Shown here piece by piece: positions 47,406-55,815 of a DNA stretch of 64,000 nt. The position numbers and the translations under genes are program-made. Source of the DNA: Streptomyces sp. NBC_00239. Lineage in GTDB: Bacteria > Actinomycetota > Actinomycetes > Streptomycetales > Streptomycetaceae. How positions within the stretch are numbered: position 1 is the stretch's first letter; each line of letters begins with the position of its first letter. The DNA lies in NCBI RefSeq assembly GCF_036194065.1, contig NZ_CP108095.1:1674001-1738000 (forward strand). Reading direction: 5' to 3'. The notes below the pieces were generated by a model that made no database searches, had not been told where the DNA came from, and worked only from the letters and a program-made list of their open reading frames with translations.

Positions 47406-47545
47406 CGCGAAACGAGAACGCCGTACGGGTACGGGACGGGGGGCGGAAGTCGTCGAGCCGCGGGGCTGTCGCGGCGCGGGAACGTCGCGGCGCGGGAGCG
47501 GCCCGCCGGCGTGACGGCGCGGGGACGGCGCGGGAGCGGGACGGG

Positions 47546-48328
47546 TCAGCTGCCGCCCTCGCGGCGTCGGCGGCGGCCGAAGATCACCGCGGCGCCCACG
47601 ACCGCCACCACGGCGGCCGCGATCCCGGCCCACGCGCCCGCGGACAGCCCCTCGTCCGACTCCGTCGCCGTACCCCGCACGCCCGGGGAAGCGGAACCGG
47701 TCGCGGCGGGCGCGGGTGCGGGCGCGACCGACGCGGACGCGGGCGCCGACGACGCCGCGGACGGCGCGCGGCCGCCGGGGCTGATCGGCCGTACGCTCTT
47801 CGCGCCCGGCAGCGCGGCCCGGAGCTTCAGGACCGGCGCCGGGTTCCCGTTGCCCGTCCCCAGCTCGATCCAGCGGTCCACCCGCCCGTCCCCGTACGTC
47901 TGGAGCGTCTTGAAGGCCAACTCCTTCGCGTCGGGCAGCTGCCGTACGGTCACCGAGAACGCGGCGCTCTCGCCGACCGGCAGGGCCGGCCCCTTCACCG
48001 TGTAACCGTCGGCCTCCTCGACGAACTGCCAGCCCTTGGGGCCCTTCCCGTAGGTGACGTCGGCGGGCCTGATGCCCTTGGGGAGCACGATCCGCAGGGC
48101 GGCGATGCCCGCGCTGTCGGACTCCGATTCGGCCTCGAAGCCGATCGTCACGTTCTCCCCCAGGGCGCGGGCCCCCTCCGCCTCGACCTCGACGTGCGCG
48201 GCCGCCGGGCCAGCGGCCAGCAGCACCACGGCTGCCGCCGCGGCCGCCGCGAGGACGCCGCGGGCGCGAGCCGGACCGCGACCACGGCCGGATATGCGTG
48301 CGGGGGTGAGGCTGCTGGTGCGGGACAT
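47546..48328 (-). CDS. YcnI-like (DUF1775) copper-binding exported protein
   Basis: This 260-residue protein starts at ATG 48328, after GGAG. The signal peptide (about residues 20-43, VLAAAAAAAVVLLAAGPAAA) is cleaved just before HVEVEAEGARALGE, placing His at the mature N-terminus as in YcnI copper proteins. The DUF1775 domain spans about 44-165 (RIVLPKGIRPADV; YTVKGPALPVGESAAFSVTV). A Ser/Ala/Pro-rich linker leads to one membrane segment (about 228-248) and an Arg-rich tail, so it stays membrane-tethered. It likely binds or hands on copper outside the cell. Confidence 0.88.
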   Translation of the reverse strand: MSRTSSLTPARISGRGRGPARARGVLAAAAAAAVVLLAAGPAAAHVEVEAEGARALGENVTIGFEAESESDSAGIAALRIVLPKGIRPADVTYGKGPKGWQFVEEADGYTVKGPALPVGESAAFSVTVRQLPDAKELAFKTLQTYGDGRVDRWIELGTGNGNPAPVLKLRAALPGAKSVRPISPGGRAPSAASSAPASASVAPAPAPAATGSASPGVRGTATESDEGLSAGAWAGIAAAVVAVVGAAVIFGRRRRREGGS

Positions 48329-48543
48329 GCGGACTCCGGCGGGCTCGGGCGACACACGGGCAGGGGCGGACTGGATCAGGGACACATCAGGGTGCGGATC
48401 CGGCATGGATCCGCCGGCACGATGCGACGACCCGAACATCATCGGGCATGGCGGCCGTGCACGGGACCCCACCGCCCGCCCTCGGCCCCACCTCGCCACC
48501 GGGCACCCCGGACGCCGCCCCGGAGCCCGCCCGTACCGCCCGC

Positions 48544-48951
48544 TCAGGAGAGGTCGACGTGCACGCTCGTGGACTTCACCCGAGCCGTCGCCTGCATGCC
48601 GACCTCCAGGCCCAGCTCCTCCACCGCCTCGCGCGTCAGCAGCGAGACCAGCCGGTGCGGGCCCGCCTGGATCTCGACCTGGGCGGCGACGTCGCCGAGC
48701 TTCACCGCCGTCACGATGCCCGCGAAGGCGTTGCGCACCGAGGTCCGCTCCGGCACGTCCTCGTCCTGACCGGCGGCCGCGCCGCCCTGGGCCAGTTCCA
48801 CGGCGAACGCCGCCAGGTCACGGCCGTCGATCAGCCGGCGCCCCGAGTCCTCCCGGTGCGTCGCCACCCGCCCGGCATCCGCCCAGCGGCGGGCCGTGTC
48901 GGGGCTGACGCCGAGGAGCCTGGCGGCCTGTCCAATGGTGTAGTGCTGCAT
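48544..48951 (-). CDS. HTH-Mop (TOBE) molybdate-binding regulator-like protein
   Basis: The start is ATG 48951 (MQHYTIGQAARLLGV), with an in-frame GTG nine bases upstream as alternative. Residues about 3-50 form an excisionase/MerR-type helix-turn-helix (YTIGQAARLLGVSPDTARRWADAG). Residues about 70-133 are one Mop/TOBE domain (RNAFAGIVTAVKLGDVAAQVEIQ; VGMQATARVKSTSVHV), which binds molybdate or tungstate. Proteins of this type are thought to sense oxyanion and control molybdenum genes, though no mod genes adjoin. The product is 135 residues. Confidence 0.88.
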   Translation of the reverse strand: MQHYTIGQAARLLGVSPDTARRWADAGRVATHREDSGRRLIDGRDLAAFAVELAQGGAAAGQDEDVPERTSVRNAFAGIVTAVKLGDVAAQVEIQAGPHRLVSLLTREAVEELGLEVGMQATARVKSTSVHVDLS

Positions 48952-49035
48952 GCGCGCCACCCTAGTGCCGTGACCGGGACGGTTTCGCCGGCTCGGGCGG
49001 GGGTGGCGCGGACGGTCCGCCGCGCCGTGACCGGG

Positions 49036-49602
49036 TCAGCCCTGCGGCGCCTTGGACCGCAGTACGGTCAGGAACTCGCGCATCCAGGCGGAGTGGTCGG
49101 GCCAGGCACGGGCCGACACGAGGGTGCCGTCGACGACCGCCTCGGCGTCCTCGAACGTGGCGCCGGCGGCCTTCATGTCGAGCTCCAGCGCCGGGTACGC
49201 GGTGACCCGGCGGCCGCGCAGCCCGTCCACGGCGGCCGTCAGCAGGGGCCCGTGGCAGATCTGCGCGACCGGCTTGTCCGACGCCCCGAAGGCGGTCAGG
49301 ATCCGGCGCACCTCGGGGTCGTTGCGCAGGTACTCCGGCGCCCGGCCGCCAGGGATGACCAGGGCCGCGTACTGCTCCGGGTCGACCTCCGCGAAGGCCA
49401 GGTCGGCCGGCCAGGTGTAGCCGGGCTTCTCGGTGTACGTGTCGAAGCCGTCCTCGAAGTCGTGCACGACGAACCGCAGTTTCTTGCGCGAGGGGGCCGC
49501 GATGTGGACCTCGTACCCTTCCTCGCGCAGCCGCTGGTACGGGTAGAGGACTTCGAGCGACTCCGCCGCGTCGCCGGTCACGATGAGGATCTTCGCTGCC
49601 AT
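49036..49602 (-). CDS. DJ-1/PfpI family protein
   Basis: This 188-residue protein starts at ATG (MAAKILIVTGDAAESLEV). The class-I glutamine-amidotransferase-like fold is shown by ALVIPGGRAPEYL near residue 82 and the nucleophile elbow VAQICHGPLLLTAA-type segment at about 108-118, with Cys followed by His. A Glu/Asp acidic residue near position 16 completes the usual site. PfpI-type members are proteases, chaperones or glyoxalase/deglycase-like enzymes; the exact activity cannot be told. Confidence 0.9.
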   Translation of the reverse strand: MAAKILIVTGDAAESLEVLYPYQRLREEGYEVHIAAPSRKKLRFVVHDFEDGFDTYTEKPGYTWPADLAFAEVDPEQYAALVIPGGRAPEYLRNDPEVRRILTAFGASDKPVAQICHGPLLTAAVDGLRGRRVTAYPALELDMKAAGATFEDAEAVVDGTLVSARAWPDHSAWMREFLTVLRSKAPQG

Positions 49603-49749
49603 GCCTGCTCCCGATAACGTCGCCCGCCAGCCTCAGGCCCCACCCTGCCCGCCCGACCCCCCACCCCAAACCCCACTTGACCGTCAGCCCCGCCACCCGA
49701 CCAGGCGCCCACCCAGCCCCGCCGTCCGCCCCGGCGCGCACCCAGCCCC

Positions 49750-49850
49750 GGCACCCACTCAGCCCCGCCGGCGTTTGAGGCGCGGGTCCGGGCGGATCCC
49801 GGTACCCGGCGGAGCCGGGTTGCCCGTGGGCCCCGCCCAGACCCCGCTCA
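49750..49850. repeat. Palindromic repeat, composite copy
   Basis: One CCAGCCCCGCCGGCGTTTGA core is followed by GGCGCGGGTCCGGGCGGATC and CCGGCGGAGCCGGGTTGCCC, the same composite seen at 28,200 and 36,650. It lies between the USP stop and DJ-1 start, in an otherwise gene-free 245 bases. Confidence 0.75.
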
Positions 49851-50363
49851 CCTCACGACGTCCCCCACCCCCAACGGCACGCGCCACGCATTGCGCCGCC
49901 GCACGGCCGCGAGATCGGCCTGCAAGGGACTCGGCGGCACCGCCAGAACCGGACTCGGCGCGTGCGCCATGCAGTACCGCGCCACAGACGGCCGCAGCGC
50001 CCCGAACAGCCCCCCGCGCCTGCCGGTCCCCACCACGATCAGGTCGTCCGGATCGCGCACGCAGTCGACGAGCGCCGCGCCGGGGGTACCCCGTACGGTC
50101 AGCGCGACCGGCACCAGCCCCGGCCGGTACCCGCCGAACGCCGTGTCGAGCGCCTCCCGCAGCTGGTCCGCCGCGGCCACCCGGCACCCTTCGAGGCCCG
50201 CCATCCCGCAAGGGTTCCGGCTGCCGAGCCCGCCGCCGGGCGGCTGCCACGCCAGTACCGCCCACAGCTCGGCATCCCGGGCGCGGGCCTCGACCGCCGC
50301 CCGGTGCAGGGCCGCAAGACTGCCCAGGGAACCGCCCGTACCCACCACGACTCGTGCTCGCAC
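49848..50363 (-). CDS. Universal stress protein (single UspA domain)
   Basis: The start is GTG 50363 after AGGAGGGCGG, giving 171 residues beginning VRARVVVGTGGSLGSLAALH. The UspA fold ends in the nucleotide-binding-like DDLIVVGTGRRGGLFGALRPSVARYCMAHAPS region, with the G-x2-G-x9-G spacing of ATP-binding Usp proteins. The C-terminal 30 residues are an Arg-rich extension. It is a soluble stress-response protein of uncertain target. Confidence 0.88.
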   Translation of the reverse strand: MRARVVVGTGGSLGSLAALHRAAVEARARDAELWAVLAWQPPGGGLGSRNPCGMAGLEGCRVAAADQLREALDTAFGGYRPGLVPVALTVRGTPGAALVDCVRDPDDLIVVGTGRRGGLFGALRPSVARYCMAHAPSPVLAVPPSPLQADLAAVRRRNAWRVPLGVGDVVR

Positions 50364-50610
50364 CGATCCGCCCTCCTGCTCGTCGTCCCGTCCGTCCCTC
50401 ACATGGAACTCCCGCGATCGAACAGCAGGCGGCTCTACTGACGGTCTTCTGACGCCGGAGCCGCCAACTCTGACGCCCCCCTGACCTGTTGCACACCCGG
50501 CGCCCCTGCGGCCCCGTACGCCCCGAACCGGCCGGGTGCCGTTCCCGCCGCCCGATCGGATGGCCAAGGCGGTCCAGCCGCAACCCTCCCCCGGGCGCGA
50601 GCGATTGGCG

Positions 50611-52461
50611 TCACGTCAGATCCGGCTGGACCGTTCGGGGCGTGTCGTCGAGGAAGCCGCCGGACTGGTGCTGCCACAGCTTCGCGTAGGCGCCTTCCGC
50701 GGCGAGCAGTTCCCGGTGGCTGCCCTCCTCGACGATCCGTCCGCGGTCGAGGACGACCAGCCGGTCCATGGTGGCGACCGTACTCAGGCGGTGCGCCACG
50801 ACGAGGGCCGTCCGGCCTTCCATGAGACGCCACAGCGCTTCCTGGACGAGGATCTCGCTCTCCGAGTCCAGGGCGCTGGTCGCCTCGTCCAGCAGCAGGA
50901 TCGGCGCGTCGCGCAGGATCGCCCGGGCGAGGGCGACCCGCTGGCGCTGTCCGCCGGACAGCTTGACGCCGCGCTCGCCCACCATGGTGTCGAAGCCGTC
51001 CGCGAGCGCGTCTGCGAACTCCGTGACGTGCGCGGCCTCGGCGGCGCGGCGGATCTCGGCGTCGGTGGCGTCCGGCCGGGCGAAGGCGATGTTGTCCCGC
51101 AGGGTCCGGTGGAACATCGCCGGGTCCTGCGGCACGTACGCGATCAGGCTGCGCAGGTCGGTCTGGGACATCCGGCTGATGTCCCGGCCGCCGATCAGGA
51201 TCCGGCCGGCGTCGATGTCCGTCATCCGCAGCAGCAGCCGGGTGAGCGTGGTCTTGCCGCCGCCGGAGCGGCCGACGAGTCCGACCTTGGCCCCGCTGGG
51301 CACGGCCAGGTCGAGGGACTCGAACAGCGGCTTCCCGCCGGCGTGGGCGAAGGTCACGCACTCGAAGCGGACGTCGGCGGGGCCGGCCGGCAGCGGTTCC
51401 GGCACCGGCGGGTCGAGCACGGTCGCCGGCGTCAGCAGCAGTTCGGTGAACTGCGCGGCCTCCGTCATCGAGCTCTCCAGACGGCGGTAGATCTGATTGA
51501 ACTCGAACATGATCCGGGTCGCGTTGGCGTAGTAGGTGAAGGCGACGACGACCTCCTCCACGCCCTGCTCGCCGCCGCCGAGCGCGACGGCGAGCAGCAG
51601 CCCGAGTGCGTTGGTCAGCACGGACATCGGCGCGACGAGCGTGTCGATGCGCAGGTTTCCGTAGTCCCACGAGCGGAGCATGAGGCGCCTCGACTCCGCG
51701 ACGCGGGACCGGTGTTCGGCGGCCTCGCGCTCCTCCGCGGCGAACGCCCGGACCGTGTCCATGTTCATGAGGCTGTCGGCGACGTGGCCCGACACCCGGG
51801 CGATCGCCGCTTCGCGCTGGGCGACGAGCTTCTGGCGGCGGCGGATGAGCGGCGCCGCGCACAGGCCCGTCAGGACGATCATCGCCAACAGGCCGACGAC
51901 GAGCAGGGGTTCGTAGAGCCACAGCACCACGGATCCGAAGATCAGCGGTACGACCTTGCCCACGACGGAGAAGGTCAGGGAGTCGACGAAATCCTCGAAG
52001 CGGGAGGCGAAGCTCAGCACCCGCTTGGTGAGCGACCCGGCGAAGTTGCGGTGGAAGAACACGGCGTCCTTGGCGAACAGTTCGTCCATGCCGACCACGT
52101 ACAGGTGCTCGATGCCGAGGGCGTCGATGCGGTTGAGGCAGTGCAGTCCGACGCGCCACAGCGCCTCGGAGAGCAGCAGGACGCCGGCGAAGCCGAGGAG
52201 GTACGGCAGCGTCGAGCCGATGCCGACGCCGATACCGGAGCCCGAACCCGAGCCTCCCCCCGAGCCGTCGGCGATGTGTCCGACGAGCTTGGCGACGATC
52301 AGCGGCGCGATGTAGTTGATGCCGATGTTCCCCAGTGCGGGCAGCAGCATCCCGGGCGCCGCCCAGCGCCGGTGTCGGGCCAACTCCCCACCGTAGTAAC
52401 GAAGTGCCAGGAGCACCGGCCCCCTGCCCGGAGGACTCCCGGGTGATTCTGACGTTCCCAT
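50611..52461 (-). CDS. ABC transporter, fused permease/ATPase (exporter type)
   Basis: This 616-residue protein starts at ATG (MGTSESPGSPPG). Six membrane segments lie in residues about 30-330, with a Gly/Ser-rich loop near 70-85. The ATPase domain (about 360-600) has Walker A GLVGRSGGGKTTL, Q-loop YVPQDPAMF, signature LSGGQRQRVALARA, Walker B ILLLDEATSALD and H-loop VVAHRLSTVA. It is a type IV ABC exporter half-transporter that probably works as a homodimer. No substrate can be inferred, and no partner gene adjoins. Confidence 0.93.
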   Translation of the reverse strand: MGTSESPGSPPGRGPVLLALRYYGGELARHRRWAAPGMLLPALGNIGINYIAPLIVAKLVGHIADGSGGGSGSGSGIGVGIGSTLPYLLGFAGVLLLSEALWRVGLHCLNRIDALGIEHLYVVGMDELFAKDAVFFHRNFAGSLTKRVLSFASRFEDFVDSLTFSVVGKVVPLIFGSVVLWLYEPLLVVGLLAMIVLTGLCAAPLIRRRQKLVAQREAAIARVSGHVADSLMNMDTVRAFAAEEREAAEHRSRVAESRRLMLRSWDYGNLRIDTLVAPMSVLTNALGLLLAVALGGGEQGVEEVVVAFTYYANATRIMFEFNQIYRRLESSMTEAAQFTELLLTPATVLDPPVPEPLPAGPADVRFECVTFAHAGGKPLFESLDLAVPSGAKVGLVGRSGGGKTTLTRLLLRMTDIDAGRILIGGRDISRMSQTDLRSLIAYVPQDPAMFHRTLRDNIAFARPDATDAEIRRAAEAAHVTEFADALADGFDTMVGERGVKLSGGQRQRVALARAILRDAPILLLDEATSALDSESEILVQEALWRLMEGRTALVVAHRLSTVATMDRLVVLDRGRIVEEGSHRELLAAEGAYAKLWQHQSGGFLDDTPRTVQPDLT

Positions 52462-52871
52462 CGCACCACCCCGTGGTGTCGTGTGCCGGCTGGCCACGTG
52501 CGCCTCGCGGCACCGGTGGACCCGGTGAACCGGAATCGCAGTGTCCCGCGCCGACTCCCACACCGTCCAAGCGTTTTCCCCATCACCGCCCCCGGCACGG
52601 GGCTCCGCCCCCACATCGGACACGTAACGGTCGACCACGTGCGCCCGGCCGTAGGCGCGGCCGGTATGGAAGGTGGTGGCGCCGGGTAGGGCGGAGGCAT
52701 GCCCAACATCCCCCTGGCCGGAGCGGCGCTGCGAAGTGTGCTGACGGTCGTCGACCAGACGGCGGAGTTGGCGACCGCCCTTCGGATCCGCCCGGATGAC
52801 GCCGCGGACCGTACGGCGGCGACACGCTCGGCGTCGATGCACTGGCTTTCGGGCCGGCCGAGTTCGAGGCG

Positions 52872-53639
52872 GTGGCCGGCCATCTGAAACCGCTGGACCA
52901 GCTGATCGCGGCCGTCCCCCCAGACGCGGACGGGATGCGGTGGCGCTATCTGGACGACGTCGTCATGTTCCGCTGCGAGAGGGAAGTGCCCACCCGGTTC
53001 GATGACTTCACCACGTCCCTCGACATCAGCCGGGTGATCGGCCTGACCTGCGGCTACCTCGACGGCAGTACGGACGTCCGGGCACGGGACGAGGCCGGCA
53101 GGCCGATTCGGCAGCTCGAGCGCAGCATCAGCCGTGCCCAGCCCGCCTATCTCGCGCTGTCCGGCGCCGACGTACTCGACGTCTGCAAGCTGGAGACCAT
53201 CGGCTACGGCCCGGACGAGCAGCTGATGCGCTGGCGGCAGGTCCACAGCGCGAACGGCTCCGCGCTACAGGACGACGGCTCGGTGTCCTTCGCCCGGACC
53301 GCGGGCGGCACCAGAGTGACCATCAGCGCCTATCAGCAGTTCGCCCTCCCACCGATCTGGCAGGCGATCACCCCCGTCCTGTGGTCCGCGTTCCGGCGCG
53401 CCCTGGTCGAGGACGCCTACCGCAGGTCCTTCCTCACCACCCTGAACACCATCGCGGCACACGGGCAGGGCAGTGCCGTGCCGGTCGAGGAGCCAGCCCG
53501 CGCCGCCTCCTCGCTGTGGGACGCCGTAGTCCGGGTGGCCGAGCCGCTGACCCCCGCGGCCCTGCGGCGGCCCGCCCGGCCGGAGTACACCGACAGTTCC
53601 GGCTTCCGCCACTTCAGGCCCGAAAGGCAGCCCCGTTGA
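52872..53639 (+). CDS. Hypothetical protein upstream of beta-propeller, start uncertain
   Basis: From GTG 52872 the product has 255 residues with no recognised domain. Segments such as LMRWRQVHSANGS followed by RVTISAYQQFALPPIWQ look like a beta-rich ligand-binding (SRPBCC-like) fold, but this is tentative. The frame continues upstream in sensible protein (VDALAFGPAEFEAV) to a stop near 52799. A second frame beginning at ATG 52699 after GGGCGGAGG encodes a plausible helical N-terminus (RSVLTVVDQTAELATAL), so a one-base frameshift near 52,800 may have split the gene. Its stop overlaps the TTG of the next gene. Confidence 0.65.
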   Translation: MAGHLKPLDQLIAAVPPDADGMRWRYLDDVVMFRCEREVPTRFDDFTTSLDISRVIGLTCGYLDGSTDVRARDEAGRPIRQLERSISRAQPAYLALSGADVLDVCKLETIGYGPDEQLMRWRQVHSANGSALQDDGSVSFARTAGGTRVTISAYQQFALPPIWQAITPVLWSAFRRALVEDAYRRSFLTTLNTIAAHGQGSAVPVEEPARAASSLWDAVVRVAEPLTPAALRRPARPEYTDSSGFRHFRPERQPR

Positions 53640-54874
53640 TCCCGTCGGCCACCCAGCCACACGAGTACCCGTACGCCTTCCACATCGCCCTCGACGGCAA
53701 TGGTCTCAACGGCCTGGAAGGCCGCGCGGGCGTCTGCGTCTTCCGCTACGACCCCGCCACCGGCCGGTACGCGTACAAGATCGACTACTACGACGGCATC
53801 GCCGGCGGCCACGCCGTCAGCGTCAGCCCGGACCAGGCGCTCGGATTCCTCGGCAACACCGGCCAGCACCTGCTCTTCTACGACACCGCGACCCTCACCG
53901 AGACCGACCGCCTGTCCACCTTGCGGATCGAGCCCACCGACTCGTCCATCAAAGGCACCACCCACATCGCCTGGCTGGGAAACCGGGACGTCGTCGGCGC
54001 GGTCGGCGAGCACCTGTGGCGGTTCGACGTCGACAAGCTCGGCCGTCCGGAGCGACTGGGCCCGCACGCGCTGAAGCTGCCCCACGCCATGAAGACCACG
54101 GCCTCCGGCCGTTACCTCGTCTACGGCGGCATGGACCACCCCGGCCGCGGCGAGGCCCGCGAGGTCGGCATCTTCGACCTGCACACCGGCACGGCCCGCC
54201 GCGTCGACCTACCCGCCACCTGCTGGCACGTGGCCGTCCACCCCCGCGAGGACCGGTTCTACGCCCTGTCCTTCCGCGTCCTGCCCCAGGAAGGACACGA
54301 CTGGCACGAATGGGCCATGGCCTACCTCAAGGAATACGTCTTCGAGATCGACGCCGCACACGGCCAGGTCCTGCGCCACTGGACGGCCCCCCGAGAGACC
54401 CCGGCACACATCAACTCCGACGTCTGCGTCTCCGACCGTGAACTGATCTACTGCAACGGCGGCAGCGGCACCATCGTCATGATCGACCTGGACGACTTCT
54501 CCACCCACCGGATCATCGACGAACGCCCCGACCTGCCCGAGCAGCTCCTCGCCGGCCGGCAATCCCTCCACCAGGTGACCGACGCCTTCACCCGCGGGTC
54601 GCCCACCGCGAGCAGCAGGCACTTCCTCGCGGCGTTGCGGATCTCGCGCGGGACCCTGCTCGACTCGGTCTACGCCTGCCAGCTCTCCGCCGACCAGACC
54701 CTGCTGTTCACCGCCAACCGAGGGCTCAACACCATCACGATCTACGACTACCCCACCAACACCGTCCGTCAGCGGGTGCGCATGCCCGAACTCCGCCAGT
54801 ACGTCGACGGCCTCCCCCGGTGGCACGACCCACGCCTCGGCTTCCACCACAGCACACTGATCTCGCCTCCGTGA
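53636..54874 (+). CDS. Beta-propeller (YVTN/WD-like) protein
   Basis: The start is TTG overlapping the upstream stop (TTGA), giving 412 residues and translational coupling. Repeated strand patterns of about 45-50 residues (AVSVSPDQALGFLGNTG; HAMKTTASGRYLVYGG; HVAVHPREDRFYALSF; ACQLSADQTLLFTANRG) indicate a six- or seven-bladed propeller. There is no signal peptide, so it is probably cytosolic, unlike many YVTN proteins. Several His/Trp residues (GHDWHEWAM) could form a site. It is likely a scaffold or enzyme working with the preceding protein; no function can be assigned. Confidence 0.75.
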   Translation: MIPSATQPHEYPYAFHIALDGNGLNGLEGRAGVCVFRYDPATGRYAYKIDYYDGIAGGHAVSVSPDQALGFLGNTGQHLLFYDTATLTETDRLSTLRIEPTDSSIKGTTHIAWLGNRDVVGAVGEHLWRFDVDKLGRPERLGPHALKLPHAMKTTASGRYLVYGGMDHPGRGEAREVGIFDLHTGTARRVDLPATCWHVAVHPREDRFYALSFRVLPQEGHDWHEWAMAYLKEYVFEIDAAHGQVLRHWTAPRETPAHINSDVCVSDRELIYCNGGSGTIVMIDLDDFSTHRIIDERPDLPEQLLAGRQSLHQVTDAFTRGSPTASSRHFLAALRISRGTLLDSVYACQLSADQTLLFTANRGLNTITIYDYPTNTVRQRVRMPELRQYVDGLPRWHDPRLGFHHSTLISPP

Positions 54875-54961
54875 ACGCGAATTCACGACCCAGCCGGTAG
54901 CTCCCCGGCCTGAGGCCCCCCGCATCCCACTGCCGGCCGGCTCGGGGCCCCGGCATGGAAA

Positions 54962-54993
54962 AGGCCGTTCTCCCATGGATGAGAGAACGACCT
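54962..54993. terminator. Hairpin beside the tRNA-Pro remnant
   Basis: AGGCCGTTCTC pairs with GAGAACGACCT with one mismatch, 20 bases from the tRNA fragment. It resembles the hairpins beside both intact tRNA-Pro genes and was probably the terminator of tRNA-Pro copy 2 before the island inserted. Confidence 0.6.
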
Positions 54994-55012
54994 CCGACCT
55001 GCGTAAAGCATG

Positions 55013-55055
55013 GTCGGGACGACAGGATTTGAACCTGCGACCCCTTGACCCCCAG
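55013..55055 (-). other. attL core: 3' remnant of tRNA-Pro
   Basis: These 43 bases are identical to the 3' half of tRNA-Pro (from the anticodon loop to one base past the discriminator) and then diverge sharply at 55,056. The same 43 bases occur at 62,912-62,954 in the intact tRNA, so the pair marks the ends of an integrated element. Confidence 0.9.
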
Positions 55056-55148
55056 AAGCTGACGCCCAGTCCCCACCGTCCATCCAGTCCACACGGTCGG
55101 GGAAACGTCCAGGTCAGCGGGTTGTCTCCTGGGGTGCGGGCTGGGGTG

Positions 55149-55173
55149 CGTGACAAATTGGTGACACGGTCGG
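55149..55173. repeat. Left arm-type repeat of the island
   Basis: GTGACAAATTGGTGACACGG contains two GTGACA units in tandem. A near copy lies at 62,812-62,836 just inside the other end; these are candidate integrase arm-binding sites. Confidence 0.6.
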
Positions 55174-55179
55174 CATGTG

Positions 55180-55419
55180 TCAGGCGGTCGGCGGGGCCGG
55201 TGCGGAGGGGGCGATCGCCGGCTGCCCGTTCTGCTGGCGGATTCGCTCACGCCGGGTCTCGGCGGACTCCTGGATCTGGGTGCGCCTGGTCTCAGCTTCG
55301 ATCTCCAGGCGTCTCGTCTCCGCCTCGATCTCGGCCGTACGTACGTCTGCCCGCTTCTCGATCTTCGCCTTGGCTACGGTGCTCACGGCCGCTGCCAAGG
55401 CGCCGGTGCTCGCTACCAC
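55180..55419 (-). CDS. Small coiled-coil protein
   Basis: From the GTG used here the product has 79 residues; the frame continues upstream in plausible protein (QGDALIHLAEVV) without a clear start. The centre is a highly charged helix with an 11-residue repeat (EIEAETRRLEIEAETRRTQI), likely a coiled coil, and the C-terminus is Pro/Ala-rich. Similar short helical proteins occur near the ends of actinobacterial integrated elements. Function is unknown. Confidence 0.5.
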   Translation of the reverse strand: MVASTGALAAAVSTVAKAKIEKRADVRTAEIEAETRRLEIEAETRRTQIQESAETRRERIRQQNGQPAIAPSAPAPPTA

Positions 55420-55815
55420 CTCGGCCAGGTGGATGAGCGCATCGCCCTGTGCGTGCGAGTCGAGCTGAGTGACAGCGTCGACGTGCTGATGGACAGCTGG
55501 GCTGGCGGTTGGGTTGTCAGCCGCTGCTGGTTCCGGCTCGCGTGAGCATTGGGTACATCAGGCATGTCCCCAGGCTAGAGCGGGCCAGACCGTCACGACT
55601 CGGGTTTGACGTATGTCGGGCGATGCCCCACGAGGGCGCCTGATCCTCCAGGCCTTCGGCACGCAGGAAGGCGGTTTCTCTTAGATCACCGGCGGTGTCG
55701 CCATCGCCCATCCCGGACTGGGGATTGGATCTGTCTTAGGGGCAGATCATCAGCCCGCGGCGCGCTACCGTTACAGGTCGGTGACCGTGAGTGGTGGCCC
55801 ACAGGAGGGGGACGG
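55420..55815. other. Gene-free region before the Mrr-like nuclease
   Basis: About 400 bases without a convincing gene; the small coiled-coil frame may extend some way into it. The A/T content rises towards 55,690-55,760. It must hold the nuclease promoter, but I see no well-spaced hexamers. Confidence 0.4.
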
